Notes: generated by a model from the sequence alone, not told the origin. A DNA stretch of 45,317 nucleotides from Erysipelotrichia bacterium (GCA_012799935.1 JAAZKG010000089.1:1-45317); one strand, 5' to 3'; positions 16,906 through 26,932 are shown, numbered from the stretch's first letter. Translations and numbers: made by a program.

Positions 16906-17516
16906 TATATCATCTCCTTATTGATATTTTCGAAAATAGTTTTAGCCAATTTCCCATATTTTTCTACCAACTTATCAACTTGATTGTTTCTTTCTTGGGC
17001 AAATTCTTTATTTTTCATTAACTTAGTATTAACTTTAACATTAATACTACAACCATATAAAGCCCCGTAAGCTAGCATTGCTGCAGTAGCAATATCAGAG
17101 ATAGCTAATTTGGCTCCGATTTGTCCATATCGTTGTAATAATTCTATTACTTGACAGATATCTTTTAAGATAATTAGTGGACCACTACTAGCATCAACTA
17201 AGCACTTTTCTAGAATTTGCTCTCTGTTAGGATCTTTCTTATCTAATGAGTAAGCTTTTGATAGTGGCAAAAAACTTTCAGCATCAAAATTAATATCTTC
17301 TAAAAGTTTAATTCGTAGATTTTCTGATTTGATATTTAGTTGTTTAATCTCTTCTTCAACATCATTATATCTTTTTTTACCAATAGTTAAAGAAGCTACC
17401 ATACTACCAAGTGATGAAGATAGAGCTCCAACAAGAGCACATACTCCTCCACCTCCTGGAATTGGTGCATTACTAGATAAGTCAATTGTAAATTGTTCAA
17501 TAGTTTGTTTATACAT
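16905..17516 (-). CDS. fchA: Cyclodeaminase/cyclohydrolase family protein FchA
   Basis: The 203-residue helical protein has the hallmark glycine-rich motif PIPGGGGVCALVGALSSSL near residue 20, followed by GSMVASLTIGKKRY. The family includes formiminotetrahydrofolate cyclodeaminase and methenyl-tetrahydrofolate cyclohydrolase. With fhs and folD on either side and no histidine or purine degradation genes nearby, the cyclohydrolase role is more likely. Two ATGs are nine bases apart. The upstream one abuts its own AAAGGA, so the downstream one (17514-17516) is preferred. The start lies 12 bases after the fhs stop. The stop overlaps the folD start. Confidence 0.85.
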   Translation of the reverse strand: MYKQTIEQFTIDLSSNAPIPGGGGVCALVGALSSSLGSMVASLTIGKKRYNDVEEEIKQLNIKSENLRIKLLEDINFDAESFLPLSKAYSLDKKDPNREQILEKCLVDASSGPLIILKDICQVIELLQRYGQIGAKLAISDIATAAMLAYGALYGCSINVKVNTKLMKNKEFAQERNNQVDKLVEKYGKLAKTIFENINKEMI

Positions 17517-17528
17517 GTTTTTCATCCT

Positions 17529-19199
17529 TTAAAATAGCCCAGTAATTATACCACGCTCATCAACATCGATATTTTCAGCTGCCGGAACTTTTGGTAGCCC
17601 TGGCATGGTCATAATATCTCCAGTTAAAGCAACAATGAAACCAGCTCCTGATGATACTTTTAACTCTCTTATAGTAATAGTAAAGTCTTTTGGTGCTGCC
17701 AGTTTTTTGGGATCATCAGAAAATGAATATTGGGTTTTGGCCATACAAATAGGAAGATTAGAAAATCCTAATTCTTCAAGTTGTTGCAGTTGTTTTAAAG
17801 CGTTTGAGGTAAGTTCTATTTTTTCAGCATGATAAATTTTAGTAGCTATGCTATTTAATTTATTGTAAATTGAATCATCTAAATCATAAGCAAACTTAAA
17901 TTGATTTGATTTTTCAGCAAGTTTTATTACCTCATTAGCTAGTTTAATACCGCCATCGGAACCTTTTGAAAACACTTCACTTAAAGCAACATTAACATTT
18001 AGCTCTTTACATTTTTCTTCAATTAGTTTTAATTCTGCTTCACTATCATTAGGGAATTTATTAATAGCGACAACCACAGGAAGCTTAAAGACATTTTTAA
18101 TGTTATCGATATGTTGTAAAAGGTTTGGCAAACCCTTTTCTAAAGCTTTTAAATTTTCTTGATTTAAATCTTTTTTATCCATCCCACCATGATTTTTTAG
18201 GGCTCGACAAGTAGCAACAATTACTATTGCAGCAGGTTTTAAATCAGCAATACGACATTTGATATCTAAGAATTTTTCTGCTCCTAAGTCAGCCCCAAAC
18301 CCAGCTTCTGTGACAGTGTAATCAGCAAGTTTTAAAGCTAATTTTGTTGCAATTAAACTATTACAACCATGAGCAATATTGGCAAATGGGCCACCATGGA
18401 CAAAGGCTGGTGTCGTTTCTAAAGTTTGAACTAAGTTAGGTTTTAAAGCATCTTTTAATAAAGTGGCCATTGCACCATGGGCTTTAAGTTTTTCAGCTTT
18501 GATGGGATTGCCATCATAAGTGTAACCAATTGTAATATTACCAAGTCTTTGTTTTAAGTCGGTAATATTATTGCTTAAACATAAAATTGCCATCACTTCA
18601 CTGGCAACCGTAATATCAAAGCCATCTTCTCTTGGTGTGCCATCACTTCTACTACCTAAACCACAGATAATATTTCTTAATTGGCGATCATTTATATCAA
18701 TAGCTCTTTTCCAGCTGATTCTTCTAGGATCAATGTTTAAACTATTTCCTTGTTGAATATGATTATCAATCATGGCAGCTAGCAAATTGTTTGCAGCGGA
18801 TACAGCATGGAAATCACCAGTAAAATGTAGGTTGATATCTTCCATTGGAACTACCTGAGCATAACCTCCTCCAGCTGCTCCTCCTTTTATACCAAAAACT
18901 GGTCCCAATGATGGTTCCCTTAAAGTTAACATGGTTTTTTTACCTAGTTTGGTTAAAGCATCAGCTAAACCAACGGTAGTGGTAGTTTTTCCTTCACCAG
19001 CTGAAGTAGGGTTAATAGCAGTAACTAAAATAAGTTTACCATTTTCTTTATCTTTTAAATCTTCCAGCAAATGATAGTCAATTTTGGCTTTGAAGTTGCC
19101 ATATTGTTCGATATATTTTTTATCAATATTTACTTTTTTCGCAATTTCTAAAATATGTTTTTTCTGGCAATTTTGAGCTATTTGAATATCGGTTAGCAT
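17529..19199 (-). CDS. fhs: Formate-tetrahydrofolate ligase
   Basis: The enzyme joins formate to THF using ATP, giving 10-formyl-THF for purines and fMet, or running in reverse to recover ATP. The 556-residue length is normal. It has the P-loop-like [19 protein letters not shown] (about residues 66-84), [43 protein letters not shown] and [14 protein letters not shown]. The C-terminus has [19 protein letters not shown]. It heads the folate operon with a GGGAGG ribosome binding site. The complete set of motifs suggests an active enzyme. Confidence 0.97.
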   Translation of the reverse strand: MLTDIQIAQNCQKKHILEIAKKVNIDKKYIEQYGNFKAKIDYHLLEDLKDKENGKLILVTAINPTSAGEGKTTTTVGLADALTKLGKKTMLTLREPSLGPVFGIKGGAAGGGYAQVVPMEDINLHFTGDFHAVSAANNLLAAMIDNHIQQGNSLNIDPRRISWKRAIDINDRQLRNIICGLGSRSDGTPREDGFDITVASEVMAILCLSNNITDLKQRLGNITIGYTYDGNPIKAEKLKAHGAMATLLKDALKPNLVQTLETTPAFVHGGPFANIAHGCNSLIATKLALKLADYTVTEAGFGADLGAEKFLDIKCRIADLKPAAIVIVATCRALKNHGGMDKKDLNQENLKALEKGLPNLLQHIDNIKNVFKLPVVVAINKFPNDSEAELKLIEEKCKELNVNVALSEVFSKGSDGGIKLANEVIKLAEKSNQFKFAYDLDDSIYNKLNSIATKIYHAEKIELTSNALKQLQQLEELGFSNLPICMAKTQYSFSDDPKKLAAPKDFTITIRELKVSSGAGFIVALTGDIMTMPGLPKVPAAENIDVDERGIITGLF

Positions 19200-19237
19200 T
19201 ATTAATTCCCTCCCTTATTTAGTTAGGCCTTTTATTT

Positions 19238-19243
19238 ATTATA
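19238..19243 (-). promoter_or_regulatory. -10 box for the fhs operon
   Basis: A perfect TATAAT on the minus strand 38 bases before the fhs start. The -35 region is weak (TTTTCA at 17-base spacing). Confidence 0.45.
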
Positions 19244-19259
19244 ATGTTTTTTCATGTAT

Positions 19260-19287
19260 TTGAAAATAACAAGAAAGATAGTAATAT
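19260..19287 (+). promoter_or_regulatory. Possible promoter of the threonine aldolase gene
   Basis: TTGAAA (19260-19265) and TAATAT (19282-19287) with 16-base spacing. The match is fair only, but the position is right for the gene starting at 19314. Confidence 0.35.
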
Positions 19288-19313
19288 AGATATTAATTAA
19301 AGAGGTATAGGTT

Positions 19314-20339
19314 ATGTTGTATTTTTCTAATGATTATAGTCAAGGTGCTCATCCAGAAGTGCTAAAGCATTTGGTTGAAACAAATATGGTTTCTGTTAAT
19401 GGTTATGGAGAAGATATTTTTTGTGCTAGAGCTAAAGAAAAAATAAAAGAGGCTATTGCTTCTCCAAAAGCAGAAGTTTTCTTTTTAGTTAGCGGGACTC
19501 AAACCAACCAGGTAGTTATTAACAGTATGTTACAGAAACATCAAGGTGTAATTTCAGCTGATACTGGTCATATTGCCACTCATGAAGCTGGAGCAATTGA
19601 ATTTACTGGCAATAAAGTTCTAGCAATCAAACATACAGATGGGAAAATCAATAGTGATGATTTGAAAGAATATTTGAAGAATTTTTATAGTGATGAAAAT
19701 CATGAACATATGGTCTATCCAGGAATGGTTTATATTTCATTTTCAACTGAGTATGGAACTATTTATTATAAAGATGAATTGGTTTCTTTACATAATGTTT
19801 GCCAAGAGTATCAAATTCCTTTGTATATCGATGGTGCAAGATTGGGATATGGTATTATGGCAGAAGATAGTGATGTGACTTTAAAAGATATTGCGGAAAA
19901 TTGTGATGTTTTTTACATTGGTGGTACCAAAGTAGGGGCTTTATGTGGTGAAGCAGTAGTATTTACTAAAAACAATGTTCCTGTCTGTTTTACAACTTTA
20001 ATAAAAAAACATGGGGCTTTACTGTCAAAGGGTAGGCTTTTAGGGGTTCAGTTTGAGACATTATTTACTGATAACTTATATTTAAAAATAAGTAAACATG
20101 CAGTTGAGATGGCTACTTATTTAAGAAAAGGACTAGAAGAAAAAGGTTATAAGTTTTTTATTGAAAATAAAACAAACCAAACTTTCATTATTTTAGAAAA
20201 TGAGAAATTAAAGAAATTACAAGAAAAGGTAGTTGTCTCTTTTTGGGAAAAATATGATGAAAATCAGACTGTAATTCGTCTGGCAACTTGCTGGGCAACT
20301 CAAAAAGAAGATGTTGTAAAGCTATTAAAGATTATGTAA
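19314..20339 (+). CDS. ltaE: Low-specificity L-threonine aldolase
   Basis: This PLP enzyme cleaves threonine or allo-threonine to glycine and acetaldehyde. The 341-residue product has the aldolase fold I pattern: FSNDYSQGAHPEVL at the start, VSGTQTNQVV, the HIATHEAGAIE block and YIDGARLGYG. The PLP lysine is in YIGGTKVGALCGEAV (about residue 203). It lies divergent from the fhs operon, and glycine production would feed one-carbon metabolism, so the two may be linked functionally. It precedes pgk by about 75 bases, which contain a separate promoter. The ribosome binding site is AGAGGT. Confidence 0.9.
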   Translation: MLYFSNDYSQGAHPEVLKHLVETNMVSVNGYGEDIFCARAKEKIKEAIASPKAEVFFLVSGTQTNQVVINSMLQKHQGVISADTGHIATHEAGAIEFTGNKVLAIKHTDGKINSDDLKEYLKNFYSDENHEHMVYPGMVYISFSTEYGTIYYKDELVSLHNVCQEYQIPLYIDGARLGYGIMAEDSDVTLKDIAENCDVFYIGGTKVGALCGEAVVFTKNNVPVCFTTLIKKHGALLSKGRLLGVQFETLFTDNLYLKISKHAVEMATYLRKGLEEKGYKFFIENKTNQTFIILENEKLKKLQEKVVVSFWEKYDENQTVIRLATCWATQKEDVVKLLKIM

Positions 20340-20376
20340 ATTGTTTCACAAACTGTTTTTAAATAGTATTGAAAAG

Positions 20377-20385
20377 TGTTATAAT
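20377..20385 (+). promoter_or_regulatory. Extended -10 promoter for pgk-tpiA
   Basis: TG, one base, then TATAAT at 20380-20385 forms a perfect extended -10. No good -35 is seen. The pgk start is 28 bases downstream, behind AAGGAGG. Confidence 0.55.
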
Positions 20386-20413
20386 TTTATTGTATCTAAA
20401 AGGAGGTTTTGTT

Positions 20414-21631
20414 ATGTCTAAACGTACAGTTAGAGATTTAGATGTTAAAGGTAAAAAGGTCTTAGTCAGAGTTGACTTTAACGTTCCTCAATCAGCAGGA
20501 GTTATCACAGATGACAATCGTATTGTGGCTGCTTTACCAACAATTAATTATTTATTAGAAAAAGGTGCTAAGGTTATTTTATTCTCACACTTGGGAAAAG
20601 TTGATCATAAAGATCCAGAAAAAACAGCTAGTGACAAGGCTAAAAACAATATGTCTATCGTCGCAATTAAATTACAGGAATATTTGCCAAATGCTAAGGT
20701 TACATTTGTTGATGCAACTAGAGGCGAAAAACTCGAGGTAGCGATTAATGAATTAACTGAAGGCAATATAGTACTTATGCAAAATACACGTTATGAAGCA
20801 GGTGAAAGCAAAAATGATCCTGAACTGTCAGCTTATTGGGCATCACTGGCTGATTTATATGTTTCTGATGCTTTTGGTTCAGTACATAGAGCACATGCAT
20901 CAACAGTTGGTGTGGCTAGTTTACTTCCAAATGCGGTAGGTTTTTTAATTGAAAAAGAATTAGAATTTTTAGGAAATGCAGTTGAGCATCCAGTTAGACC
21001 ATTTGTTGCTATTTTAGGTGGTGCTAAAGTTGCTGATAAACTAAAAGTTATCGATAATTTATTGGAAAAATGTGACACCTTAATTATCGGTGGTGGTATG
21101 GCTTACACTTTTTTAAAAGCTCAAGGCTTGGAAGTTGGAGAGTCATTAGTTGACTTAGAACAGGTTGAATACTGTGGTGAAATGATTAAAAAGGCTGAAA
21201 AGTTAAAAAAGAAATTATTACTTCCTGTTGATACTGTTGTTGCTGATAGTTTCCCTAATCCTATTGATGGGGAAATTGAAATTAAAACAGTTGATTCAGA
21301 TGCTATTCCAACTGATATGCAAGGCTTAGACATTGGTGAAAAAACTGCTGATTTATTTGCTGCAGAAGTTAAAAAGGCAAAGACTGTTGTTTGGAATGGA
21401 CCAATGGGTGTTTTTGAAAATCCACTGTTAGCTAAAGGTACAAATGCTATTGCTCAGGCTTTAACTGAAACAGATGGAACAACAATTATTGGTGGTGGTG
21501 ATAGCGCTGCTGCTATTAAACAGTTAGGTTACGCTGATAAGGTTAGTCATGTTTCTACTGGTGGAGGAGCTTCACTAGAATTTTTAGAAGGTAATGGTTT
21601 ACCAGGCGTAGATGTTATAAATGAAATTTAA
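20414..21631 (+). CDS. pgk: Phosphoglycerate kinase
   Basis: This glycolytic enzyme transfers phosphate from 1,3-bisphosphoglycerate to ADP. The 405-residue product has the signature [10 protein letters not shown] and the substrate-binding LFSHLGK and QNTRYEAGE. The nucleotide-binding parts are [22 protein letters not shown] and [13 protein letters not shown]. It ends [13 protein letters not shown] with the usual tail. A longer reading frame begins upstream, but this ATG has a full AAGGAGG and gives the normal [14 protein letters not shown] start. It is followed after 15 bases by tpiA, forming a two-gene glycolytic unit. Confidence 0.97.
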   Translation: MSKRTVRDLDVKGKKVLVRVDFNVPQSAGVITDDNRIVAALPTINYLLEKGAKVILFSHLGKVDHKDPEKTASDKAKNNMSIVAIKLQEYLPNAKVTFVDATRGEKLEVAINELTEGNIVLMQNTRYEAGESKNDPELSAYWASLADLYVSDAFGSVHRAHASTVGVASLLPNAVGFLIEKELEFLGNAVEHPVRPFVAILGGAKVADKLKVIDNLLEKCDTLIIGGGMAYTFLKAQGLEVGESLVDLEQVEYCGEMIKKAEKLKKKLLLPVDTVVADSFPNPIDGEIEIKTVDSDAIPTDMQGLDIGEKTADLFAAEVKKAKTVVWNGPMGVFENPLLAKGTNAIAQALTETDGTTIIGGGDSAAAIKQLGYADKVSHVSTGGGASLEFLEGNGLPGVDVINEI

Positions 21632-21646
21632 GAAGAGGGGGATAAA

Positions 21647-22396
21647 ATGAGAAAACCTATTATCGTTGGTAACTGGAAGATGAACAAAACTATTGCTGAA
21701 GCTGTGGATTTCATTTCAGCAGTTGATCCTTATCTTGATGGTGTTAATACTGCAGATTTTGGGGTAGCAACATCATATCTTGCTTTAGAAAGTTCAATTA
21801 AAAATGCTAAAAACTTAATCATAGCAGCTGAAAATTGTCATTTTGAAAATAGTGGTGCTTATACAGGTGAAGTATCTGTGCCAATGCTAGAAGAAATTGG
21901 TTTAAAATGGTGTATTGTTGGGCACTCTGAAAGAAGAGAGATGTTTGGTGATACTGATGAAACCGTTAATAAAAAAGTTAAAAAATTAATTGAAGCTGGT
22001 ATGACTCCAATTATGTGTTGTGGTGAATCACTAGAAACATTTGAAGCTGGTGACACCGAAAGTTGGGTTAGAGGACAAATTGAAGCTGGCTTAGCTGGTG
22101 TTTGTGGTAAAGATGTAGCGAAGATGGTTATTGCTTATGAACCAATCTGGGCTATTGGAACTGGAAAAAGCGCTACTAAAGAAATTGCTCAGGATACTTG
22201 TGCAATTGTCAGGGACCAAGTTAAAAAGATGTATGGACAAGAAGTAGCCGAAAGTGTCAGAATTCAATATGGCGGAAGTGTTAAACCAGATAATATTGCT
22301 GCCTATATGGCAGAAAAAGACATCGATGGTGCCTTAATTGGTGGTGCTTCTTTAAAAGTTGATTCATTTAAAGAAATTATCGATGCTGTAAAATAA
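21647..22396 (+). CDS. tpiA: Triosephosphate isomerase
   Basis: The enzyme interconverts dihydroxyacetone phosphate and glyceraldehyde 3-phosphate. At 249 residues it is of standard size. The N-terminal VGNWKMNKT carries Asn and the catalytic Lys, CIVGHSERRE carries the catalytic His, and AYEPIWAIGTGKSAT carries the catalytic Glu and loop 6. The phosphate-binding RIQYGGSVKPDN and GALIGGASLK follow. It is co-transcribed with pgk and ends at a strong terminator shared with the convergent icd operon. The ribosome binding site is AAGAGGGGG. Confidence 0.97.
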   Translation: MRKPIIVGNWKMNKTIAEAVDFISAVDPYLDGVNTADFGVATSYLALESSIKNAKNLIIAAENCHFENSGAYTGEVSVPMLEEIGLKWCIVGHSERREMFGDTDETVNKKVKKLIEAGMTPIMCCGESLETFEAGDTESWVRGQIEAGLAGVCGKDVAKMVIAYEPIWAIGTGKSATKEIAQDTCAIVRDQVKKMYGQEVAESVRIQYGGSVKPDNIAAYMAEKDIDGALIGGASLKVDSFKEIIDAVK

Positions 22397-22419
22397 GGTA
22401 TATTATTTTAGAAACAGAT

Positions 22420-22458
22420 AAAAAAGAAGCGAAAAATTCAAATCAAGCTTCTTTTTTT
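22420..22458 (+). terminator. Intrinsic terminator between tpiA and icd
   Basis: A stem AAAAAGAAGC / GCTTCTTTTT with a 16-base loop, followed by T residues. Its A-rich and T-rich sides allow it to work for both convergent units. Confidence 0.65.
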
Positions 22459-22491
22459 ATGTTGGTAATTCTTAAATGTTTTCAATAACTG

Positions 22492-23496
22492 CTATTGTTT
22501 TCCAATATTATTAATAATGTTTTGTGTATATTGAGTTGTTGATGCTTTACCACCTAAGTCCACTGTACAATTTTCTAAGTCATTAAAGGTATGGTTGATT
22601 GCATTTCTAATTAATACTGCTTCTTTTTCAAAACCTAGGTGTTCTAACATCATACAAGCGCTTAGAATAAATGCAGTAGGATTGGCAATATTTTTATTGG
22701 CGATATCTAAAGCTGAACCATGCACAGCTTCAAAGATTGCATATTCTTCATTCATGTTTACACTTGGCAACAAACCTAAGCCACCAATTAAACCACTTGT
22801 GAGATCAGATATGATATCTCCATATAAATTAGGCATAACAAGTACATCGTAGTTTTCAGGTTTCATAACTAATTGCATACATGCATTATCGACAATTAAG
22901 TCATTTGAAATAATGGAAGGGTAATCTTCTTTTATTTTATTAAATTCCTCTAAAAATAATCCATCAGTCATTTTTAAGATATTTGCCTTATGAACACAGG
23001 TAACTTTTCTTCTGTTGTTTTTTATTGCGTATTCAAAAGCTAGTTTAATGATCTTTCTTGAAGCTTTTCTTGTAATTTTTTTAATGGCAATAAATTCATC
23101 ATCATTTATCTTTTTCTCTTCACCGATATATAAATCTTCAGTATTTTCTCTAAATACTACTAAATCAATATCACTGTATCTTGATTTAATCTGTTTGTAT
23201 GATTTTGCTGGTCTTATATTTGCATAAAGATCAAACATAATTCTTAATTGAACATTTATACTCCTAAAACCTTTGCCTATTGGTGTAGAAATAGGAGCTT
23301 TTAAGGCTATTTTATTTTTTTTAAGTGAATCGATTGATTCTTGTGATATTAATATTCCATCTTTCTCGTATAAGATTTGTCCAATGTCATATTTTTCAAA
23401 TATTATTGGTATATTTAAATGATTAAAAATTTGAATAACACTATTAGTTATTTCAGGGCCTATTCCATCCCCTTCAAATAATGTTACATATTTCAT
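22492..23496 (-). CDS. icd: NAD-dependent isocitrate dehydrogenase (short, tetrameric-type family)
   Basis: The 334-residue enzyme belongs to the isocitrate/isopropylmalate dehydrogenase family. It has [11 protein letters not shown] at the start, the substrate-phosphate region FRSINVQLR and [17 protein letters not shown]. The catalytic Lys lies in [11 protein letters not shown], and metal-binding Asp residues in [11 protein letters not shown]. The cofactor loop reads [18 protein letters not shown], with Asp where NADP enzymes have Lys-Tyr, so NAD is the likely cofactor. Its ATG overlaps the citrate synthase TGA (ATGA), which implies tight coupling. A 3-isopropylmalate role is unlikely, as no leucine genes are nearby. 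Confidence 0.88.
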   Translation of the reverse strand: MKYVTLFEGDGIGPEITNSVIQIFNHLNIPIIFEKYDIGQILYEKDGILISQESIDSLKKNKIALKAPISTPIGKGFRSINVQLRIMFDLYANIRPAKSYKQIKSRYSDIDLVVFRENTEDLYIGEEKKINDDEFIAIKKITRKASRKIIKLAFEYAIKNNRRKVTCVHKANILKMTDGLFLEEFNKIKEDYPSIISNDLIVDNACMQLVMKPENYDVLVMPNLYGDIISDLTSGLIGGLGLLPSVNMNEEYAIFEAVHGSALDIANKNIANPTAFILSACMMLEHLGFEKEAVLIRNAINHTFNDLENCTVDLGGKASTTQYTQNIINNIGKQ

Positions 23497-24809
23497 TCTA
23501 CTATTTCTCCCACATATTGACCTGCAGGTCTAATAATTCTTCCGCTGTTTATTTTTTCTTCTATATTATGAGCCAGCCAACCAACAGCTCTGCTGGCAAC
23601 AAAAAGAGGACTGAATAAATCTTCTGGAATCTTTAACATATCGTATATAAGTCCGCTATAGAAATCAACATTAGCACAGATATTAATTCCTTTTACCTCT
23701 TTTATATAATTACATGCGATATCTTCAAATCTTTTATAAAATTCAAAACAATCAATTTTATCTGACATTTCAGCAACTTCAGTGGCCTGCTTTTTAAGTA
23801 AGACACACCTAGGGTCTGATATTGTGTATACTGCATGCCCTAGACCATATACCAGACCTTTTTTATCAAAGAAATCTTTATTGAGTATTCTCTTGATAAT
23901 ATTTAAAATTTCTTCATCACTTGCATTTAGTCCAACTTCTTTAATTACTTCATCCATCATACGTTTACAAGTAGTATTAGCTCCACCATGTTTTGGCCCC
24001 TTTAAAGATCCTACAGCAGCAGCAAAAGATGAATAAATGTCTGTATCAGTAGAAGACACTACAAGACTTGCAAAGGTGGAGTTATTTCCAGCTCCGTGAT
24101 CGGCATGTACTACCATCAACAAATCTAGAATTTTAACTTCTTCTTCATTATAATTATTTTCTCCCCTAAGCAGGTATAAAATACTTTCAGCGATACATAA
24201 ATCATGTCTTATAGGATGAATTAACAGGCTCTGATTATTGATTAGATGTTTTTTAGCAGCATAAGAATAAACTATTATTGCAGGTAGTTTTGCGACTATT
24301 GATAATCCCTGTTTAAGCATACTTTCAACACTACAATCATCAGGATTGTCATCATATGAATACAGCAATAGTAAGGCACCTTGAATCTTATTCATAATAT
24401 CAATAGAAGGCGCTTTGAGTATGTTGGTAGCTAAATAGCCTTCAGGAAGATCATATTTACTTCTTAGTTCTTTTTTAAAGATTGTCAGCTCTTTTTTATT
24501 TGGTAGGTATCCAAAAAGTAATAAAAAACAAATTTCTTCATAACCAGTTTGATTACTTGATGAAACCTTTTCATAAAGTGTCTTTAACGGTATACCTCGA
24601 TAGTATAATTCTCCAGGTATATCTACTTTATTTCCTTTTTTATCTCTAGCATATCCAACAACATCTGCTATTCTTGTCAGACCAATTAAAACACCAGTGC
24701 CATCTTCATTTCTCAATCCTTTTTTTACATTATATTTTTTGTATAACTCATTTGGGATTTTGTTTTCCCTAATATACTTTTCGAAAATAGTTAATATTGT
24801 CTTATTCAT
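23493..24809 (-). CDS. gltA: Citrate synthase (citrate/2-methylcitrate synthase family)
   Basis: The enzyme condenses oxaloacetate and acetyl-CoA. The 438-residue product has the three catalytic residues: His in GPKHGGANTTC, His in GLGHAVYTISDPR and Asp in CANVDFYSGLIY. The N-terminal extension with GLRNEDGTGVLIGLTRIADV and the following PGELYYRGIPL places it in the larger citrate synthase group common in anaerobic Firmicutes. HADHGAGNNSTFAS is also typical. It heads the gltA-icd pair and is divergent from aconitase, sharing a 110-base control region. The ribosome binding site is TGAGGT. A methylcitrate role is possible but the neighbours favour citrate. Confidence 0.92.
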   Translation of the reverse strand: MNKTILTIFEKYIRENKIPNELYKKYNVKKGLRNEDGTGVLIGLTRIADVVGYARDKKGNKVDIPGELYYRGIPLKTLYEKVSSSNQTGYEEICFLLLFGYLPNKKELTIFKKELRSKYDLPEGYLATNILKAPSIDIMNKIQGALLLLYSYDDNPDDCSVESMLKQGLSIVAKLPAIIVYSYAAKKHLINNQSLLIHPIRHDLCIAESILYLLRGENNYNEEEVKILDLLMVVHADHGAGNNSTFASLVVSSTDTDIYSSFAAAVGSLKGPKHGGANTTCKRMMDEVIKEVGLNASDEEILNIIKRILNKDFFDKKGLVYGLGHAVYTISDPRCVLLKKQATEVAEMSDKIDCFEFYKRFEDIACNYIKEVKGINICANVDFYSGLIYDMLKIPEDLFSPLFVASRAVGWLAHNIEEKINSGRIIRPAGQYVGEIVE

Positions 24810-24827
24810 AGCAAGTACCTCATTGAA

Positions 24828-24856
24828 AGTTTAACCCAAGTTATTTTTTTACGCAA
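24828..24856 (-). promoter_or_regulatory. Promoter of gltA-icd
   Basis: On the minus strand TTGCGT (24851-24856), exactly 17 bases, then TAAACT (24828-24833). It is about 20 bases before the gltA start and back-to-back with the aconitase promoter. Confidence 0.55.
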
Positions 24857-24865
24857 TACTTTGAG

Positions 24866-24894
24866 TTTAAAAGACCTCTTTAATATGCTATAAT
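24866..24894 (+). promoter_or_regulatory. Extended -10 promoter of the aconitase gene
   Basis: TGC followed by TATAAT (24889-24894) makes an extended -10, with TTTAAA (24866-24871) as a weak -35 at 17 bases. The aconitase ATG is 25 bases downstream. Confidence 0.55.
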
Positions 24895-24919
24895 CTTTTA
24901 CATTAAAGGGGAGATTACT

Positions 24920-26827
24920 ATGAAAAGCTTAGCTTATAAAATTATTGAAAGTCATCTTAGTGAACCTGTGGAATTGAAGCCAGGTAATATTGTAAAAATC
25001 CAGATTGATAATACACTTACTCAGGATGCTACAGGCACGATGACATATTTGCAACTTGAAGCAATGGGTATTGATAAAGTTACTACTAAGTCATTAAGTT
25101 ATGTTGATCATAATACATTACAGGATGGTTTTATGAATGCTGATGATCATAAATATTTACAGACCGTCGCAAATAGATATGGGGTGTACTTTTCTAAAGC
25201 AGGAAATGGAATATGTCATCAGGTACAGCTTGAAAGATTTGATGTTCCAGGAGAGACATTAATTGGTGCTGATTCACATACTCCAACTGCTGGAGGTATG
25301 GGAACTCTTGCTTTTGGTGCTGGAGGATTGGATGTTGCCTGTGCTATGGCAAAAATTCCCTATACAATAAAATTGCCAGAAGTTGTTAATGTAAAGCTAA
25401 CTGGCAAACTAAGAAATGGAGTTAGTGCCAAAGATATAATTTTGAAGCTTTTAGAAATCAAAACCGTTAAAGGGGGATTAGGAAAAATATTTGAATATAG
25501 TGGAGAAGGAATAAAGACTTTAAGTGTTCCTGAAAGAAGCACTATTACCAATATGGGTGCAGAACTAGGAGCAACTACTTCTATTTTTCCTTCTGATGAA
25601 AATACTAAAGAATTTTTAGAAAAACAAGGAAGAGGGCATGATTATGTTGCTCTTAGTGCGGATGAAAATGCCTTGTATGATGAAGTAATTGAAATTAATT
25701 TAGATAAACTTGTTCCATTATGTGCCGCTCCTCATTCTCCAGATAATATTATGGTCGTTAAAGATTTAAATCATGTAAAGATAGATCAAGTATGCATAGG
25801 TTCATGTACCAATAGCAGTTTTATGGATTTATGTAATGTTGCTAGTATATTAAAAGGTAAAAAGGTGCATCCTGATGTGTCTTTAACGATTTCATTTGGT
25901 TCCAAACAGGTTTTAACGATGCTAAGTGAAACTGGAGCCTTAACTGATTTAATTGCCTGTGGAGCCAGAATATTGGAAGCGACATGTGGTCCTTGTATTG
26001 GTATGGGACAATCTCCAAGAAGCAAGGGAGTGTCCTTAAGAACATTTAATAGAAATTTTTGTGGCAGAAGCGGAACAATGGATGCAGATGTTTATCTGGT
26101 TTCTCCTGAAACGGCAGCGATTTCAGCGATTAATGGTTATATCAGTGATGCTACGGATGTGAAATATGAAAAAACTCCGCTACCTGAAAAGTTTACTATT
26201 GATGATTCAATGATTTTAGTTCCCGATTGTGATAAGAATAAACCAGTTATTAAAGGACCTAATATCAAAGATGTACCTATAGGAAAACCATTAAGTGATA
26301 TCAGGGAAAAAGTAATGATTAAAGTTAAAGATAATATTACCACTGATCATATAAGTCCAGCAGGAGGTAAGGTATTGCCGTATAGAAGCAATATTGAAAA
26401 AATATCTGAGTTTACTTTTTCTCAATTAGATAAAGACTTTTATGATAGATGCAAGAAATATAATGGTGGAATTATTATTGCTGGAGACAACTATGGGCAA
26501 GGTTCTTCAAGAGAAGTTGCAGCTTTGGCACCGCTTTATTTAGGAATTAAAGCAGTTATTGCCAAATCTTTTGCCCGTATTCATGAGCAAAATTTAGTTA
26601 ATAATGCCATATTGCCTTTAAAATTTATTAATGAAAAAGATTATCAATTAATTGAGTTGTTAGATGAATTAGTTATCAATGACTTAATTAAATTAAATGA
26701 TAAAATTGAAGTTTTCAATAAAACAAAAAATATAAAAATATATGTTACTCATAACTTAAGTGAAGAACAAAAAGAAATAATTAGACAAGGCGGATTATTA
26801 AACAGTATTAAAAACAGGAAAATATAA
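24920..26827 (+). CDS. acnA: Aconitate hydratase
   Basis: This [4Fe-4S] enzyme isomerises citrate and isocitrate. At 635 residues it belongs to the shorter aconitase group, without the large linker of bacterial AcnA types of about 900 residues. Cluster-binding cysteines are in CIGSCTNSS and TCGPCIGMGQ. Other blocks are GADSHTPTAGGMGTLAFGAG, RNFCGRSG and SPETAA. The swivel domain contains TTDHISPAG and GDNYGQGSSREVAALAP. The cluster would be oxygen-sensitive. It stands opposite gltA-icd, so the three genes provide citrate to 2-oxoglutarate. The ribosome binding site is GGGGAG. The gene name is a choice by function, since family labels differ. Confidence 0.92.
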   Translation: MKSLAYKIIESHLSEPVELKPGNIVKIQIDNTLTQDATGTMTYLQLEAMGIDKVTTKSLSYVDHNTLQDGFMNADDHKYLQTVANRYGVYFSKAGNGICHQVQLERFDVPGETLIGADSHTPTAGGMGTLAFGAGGLDVACAMAKIPYTIKLPEVVNVKLTGKLRNGVSAKDIILKLLEIKTVKGGLGKIFEYSGEGIKTLSVPERSTITNMGAELGATTSIFPSDENTKEFLEKQGRGHDYVALSADENALYDEVIEINLDKLVPLCAAPHSPDNIMVVKDLNHVKIDQVCIGSCTNSSFMDLCNVASILKGKKVHPDVSLTISFGSKQVLTMLSETGALTDLIACGARILEATCGPCIGMGQSPRSKGVSLRTFNRNFCGRSGTMDADVYLVSPETAAISAINGYISDATDVKYEKTPLPEKFTIDDSMILVPDCDKNKPVIKGPNIKDVPIGKPLSDIREKVMIKVKDNITTDHISPAGGKVLPYRSNIEKISEFTFSQLDKDFYDRCKKYNGGIIIAGDNYGQGSSREVAALAPLYLGIKAVIAKSFARIHEQNLVNNAILPLKFINEKDYQLIELLDELVINDLIKLNDKIEVFNKTKNIKIYVTHNLSEEQKEIIRQGGLLNSIKNRKI

Positions 26828-26932
26828 ACACAGTTTAAAGATTTATATTGATTACTTATTAATTAAAAACTAAAAGTAAGCATTATAAATAATGGGACAT
26901 ATCACAAAAGTTTTTTAAGAAATCAAAAACGA

